Positions 62,100-64,000 of a stretch of 64,000 bases of DNA are shown here, in pieces; the stretch's first letter is position 1, and each line of letters starts with the position of its first letter. The notes beneath the pieces are model-generated. The model did not search any database. It saw only the letters and a program-made list of their open reading frames with translations, and had not been told where the DNA came from. This DNA comes from Clostridium sp. OF09-36 (GTDB lineage Bacteria; Bacillota; Clostridia; Lachnospirales; Lachnospiraceae), in contig NZ_QUMD01000008.1 of the NCBI RefSeq assembly GCF_003481985.1, forward strand, positions 62,001 to 126,000, written 5' to 3'. Made by a program: the position numbers and the translations under genes.

Positions 62100-64000
62100 A
62101 TGATACAGGATAACAATTTTTCTGAAACATATCATTCCGAAAGGCAGACCAGAGAGCATATCCTCGTCTGTCTTTCTTCTGCGCCATCAAACCTGAGGAT
62201 CGTGCAGACGGGTGCCCGTATGTCTGAGGCCTTTCATGGCACCCTGACTGCGCTCTATGTCCAGACACCGGATCATTCTGCCATGTCCAAAGAAGATCAG
62301 AATCGTCTGAAAGAACACATGCGTCTGGCCGAGCAGCTTGGAGCCTCCATCGAAACCGTATACGGTGACGATGTTTCCTACCAGATCGCGGAATTTTCGC
62401 GCCTCAACAATATTACAAAAATTGTCCTTGGGCGCAGCAATATCCGGCGGCGACATATCTGGAGCAAGCCGTCCCTGACAGAAAAGCTGACAGAAATCGC
62501 GCCGAATCTGGATATCTACATTATTCCGGATGCTGCCTCCGCTCACAGCAGCTACCACCCCAGAGGGCATCTCCGGAATGCAGTCTGGAATATTCAGGCA
62601 ACAGATCTGCTGCGCACCGTTTGCATTCTGATTTCCGTGACACTGACCGGTCTCTTCTTCTACCGGGCCGGACTGTCAGAGGCAAACATCATCACGCTTT
62701 ATATCCTCGGAGTCCTGCTGGCCTCCATCGCCACGACCGGATGGAGCTGCAGTCTGCTGGCTTCTGCCTGCAGCGTTATTGTTTTTAACTATTTTTTTAC
62801 CACTCCTCGCTTCACCTTTCATGTGTACGGAAAGGAATATCCGGTCACCTTTATTGTGATGTTTGCCGTGGCCCTGTTAAGCAGTGCCCTGACCACCCGT
62901 CTGAAGGATCACGCCCGCCAGTCCGCCAAGCTGGCCTACCGCACCAAGGTCCTGTTTGACACCAACCAGCTTCTGCAAAAGGCAGAAACCGACAAAGCAA
63001 TCCTGAATACCCTGATTTCCCAGATCCAAAAATTACTCGGGAAACACATCATCATTTACCCGGTTCAACATGGGACATTAGGAACACCCATCCTCTCCCC
63101 GGATCCTGCTTCCACAGAAAAATCTGAATTTCTGACCTGCCCCCGGGAACGGGAGGTTGCCCTGTGGGTTCTGGCTCACAACAAACGGGCCGGTGCCTAT
63201 ACCGACACTTTTCCGGATGCTCTGTGCCATTATCTGGCCATCCGGGTACAGGATGCTGTCTATGGAGTTGCCGGCATGGAAGCCGGAGAGCATCCCATGG
63301 ATTCCTTTGAATACAGCGTTCTGGTTTCCATACTGGGAGAAGGCGCCCTGGCCATGGAAAACCGCCAGAATATCCGGGAAAAAGAGCAGGCAGCTCTTCT
63401 GATGGAAAAGGAACGGTTCCGGGCCAATCTGCTGCGTACCATCTCCCATGATCTGCGCACCCCGCTGACTGCCATATCCGGCAATGCCAGCAACCTGCTC
63501 TCCAACCATTCCGCCATCGACGAAGCCACCCGGCTGCAGATCTACGCGGACATCTACGACGATTCCATGTGGCTGATCAATCTGGTAGAAAATCTGCTGG
63601 CTGTCACCCGCATTGAAGACGGCCGCATGAACCTGCGCATGGAAACCGAACTGGTCAGCGAGGTCATTTCCGAAGCGCTCCGTCATGTCAGCCGTCAAAG
63701 CGTTGAACATAGCATTACAGCAGAAAGCACGGATGATTTTCTGCTTGCCCGCATGGATGCCCGGCTCATTGTGCAGGTCATCATCAACCTGGTGGACAAT
63801 GCCATCAAATACACACAAAAGGGCAGCCGGATCCAGATCCTGACCGACAGGCTGGCATCAAAGGTGCGGATCCGGGTCACGGATGATGGTCCGGGCATTC
63901 CGGATGAAGCAAAGCCTTTTGTCTTTGATATGTGTTATACCGGCGCAAACCGCATCGCGGACAGCCGCCGAAGCCTTGGTCTTGGACTCTGTTTATGCCG
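62100..64000 (+). CDS. KdpD-like sensor histidine kinase (cut by window end)
   Basis: 633 residues visible from the ATG at 62100 (an in-frame ATG at 62082 is possible). Order: a Usp-like domain (ILVCLSSAPSNLRIVQTGAR; ITKIVLGRSNIRRRHIWSKP) at about 20-145; four-helix DUF4118 membrane region (about 175-265); a GAF-like segment; HisKA with LLRTISHDLRTPLTAISGNA (acceptor His near residue 450); HATPase with VIINLVDNAIKYTQKGSRIQ, then RVTDDGPGIPDEA and LGLGLCLC at the edge. The N-terminal nucleotide-binding KdpD domain is absent. Linked to trkHA rather than kdpFABC, it probably senses potassium or turgor for Trk control. Confidence 0.9.
   Translation, partial: MIQDNNFSETYHSERQTREHILVCLSSAPSNLRIVQTGARMSEAFHGTLTALYVQTPDHSAMSKEDQNRLKEHMRLAEQLGASIETVYGDDVSYQIAEFSRLNNITKIVLGRSNIRRRHIWSKPSLTEKLTEIAPNLDIYIIPDAASAHSSYHPRGHLRNAVWNIQATDLLRTVCILISVTLTGLFFYRAGLSEANIITLYILGVLLASIATTGWSCSLLASACSVIVFNYFFTTPRFTFHVYGKEYPVTFIVMFAVALLSSALTTRLKDHARQSAKLAYRTKVLFDTNQLLQKAETDKAILNTLISQIQKLLGKHIIIYPVQHGTLGTPILSPDPASTEKSEFLTCPREREVALWVLAHNKRAGAYTDTFPDALCHYLAIRVQDAVYGVAGMEAGEHPMDSFEYSVLVSILGEGALAMENRQNIREKEQAALLMEKERFRANLLRTISHDLRTPLTAISGNASNLLSNHSAIDEATRLQIYADIYDDSMWLINLVENLLAVTRIEDGRMNLRMETELVSEVISEALRHVSRQSVEHSITAESTDDFLLARMDARLIVQVIINLVDNAIKYTQKGSRIQILTDRLASKVRIRVTDDGPGIPDEAKPFVFDMCYTGANRIADSRRSLGLGLCLC

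Overview
The window looks like chromosome of a spore-forming gut-type member of the Clostridia, most likely Lachnospiraceae (Clostridium cluster XIVa). This is inferred from gene content: a GerA/SpoVAF-type germination protein, a reverse rubrerythrin, a DUF4250 protein, AgrC/LytTR signalling, tripartite tricarboxylate (TTT), BMP-type nucleoside and SLC13 transporters, and strong AGGAGG ribosome sites before nearly every gene. I saw no rRNA, tRNA, CRISPR array, prophage or complete insertion sequence.

Layout. 1-5.7 kb: polyphosphate enzymes (ppk, ppx), pheA, an acyltransferase and a small membrane protein. 5.7-13.3 kb: a catabolic island with two metallo-beta-lactamase-fold hydrolases, an enolase-superfamily enzyme and a TctCBA transporter, with a divergent LysR regulator and a small DUF4250 gene. 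13.4-18.8 kb: asparaginase, an orphan germination protein, a P-loop ATPase behind an unusual repeat array, and asnA. 18.9-22.7 kb: an amidohydrolase and a GntP permease under a divergent LysR gene. 22.7-25.5 kb: rpiB, aroC and a lactonase-fold protein. 25.7-31.5 kb: a polyamine-type potABCD locus with an XRE-cupin regulator and two tandem potD genes. 31.6-37.3 kb: a cyclic-nucleotide-binding remnant, an AEC transporter and an L-tartrate-type dehydratase (ttdAB) with an SLC13 transporter and LysR regulator. 37.4-42 kb: rubrerythrin, DUF378, an MBL protein, a ThrE pair and pyrC. 42-45.7 kb: a sodium:solute symporter facing a LytTR/GHKL two-component pair. 45.7-56 kb: a nucleoside-salvage cluster with three phosphorylases, NupOPQ-BMP uptake, a GntR regulator, nucleoside hydrolase and ribokinase. 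56-59.6 kb: glgB with a histone-H1-like tail and a DUF3810 protein. 59.8-64 kb: TrkH/TrkA potassium uptake, a 57-residue membrane protein and a KdpD-like kinase cut by the window end.

A striking property is that 14 genes carry 15 reading-frame breaks. In every case adding one base per break restores a full-length family member, and none needs a base removed. I list these genes as disrupted, but the one-sided deletion pattern points to sequence or assembly error more than to real gene decay.

The least explained elements are: a 64-bp repeat present twice (61/64 identical, opposite orientation) at gene 3' ends; a 10-bp-phased AGTTAT array with a promoter-terminator unit before the ATPase; a 65-bp element with perfect 14-bp inverted ends; the lysine/alanine tail of GlgB; and the TctCBA-enolase-MBL pathway, whose substrate is unknown.
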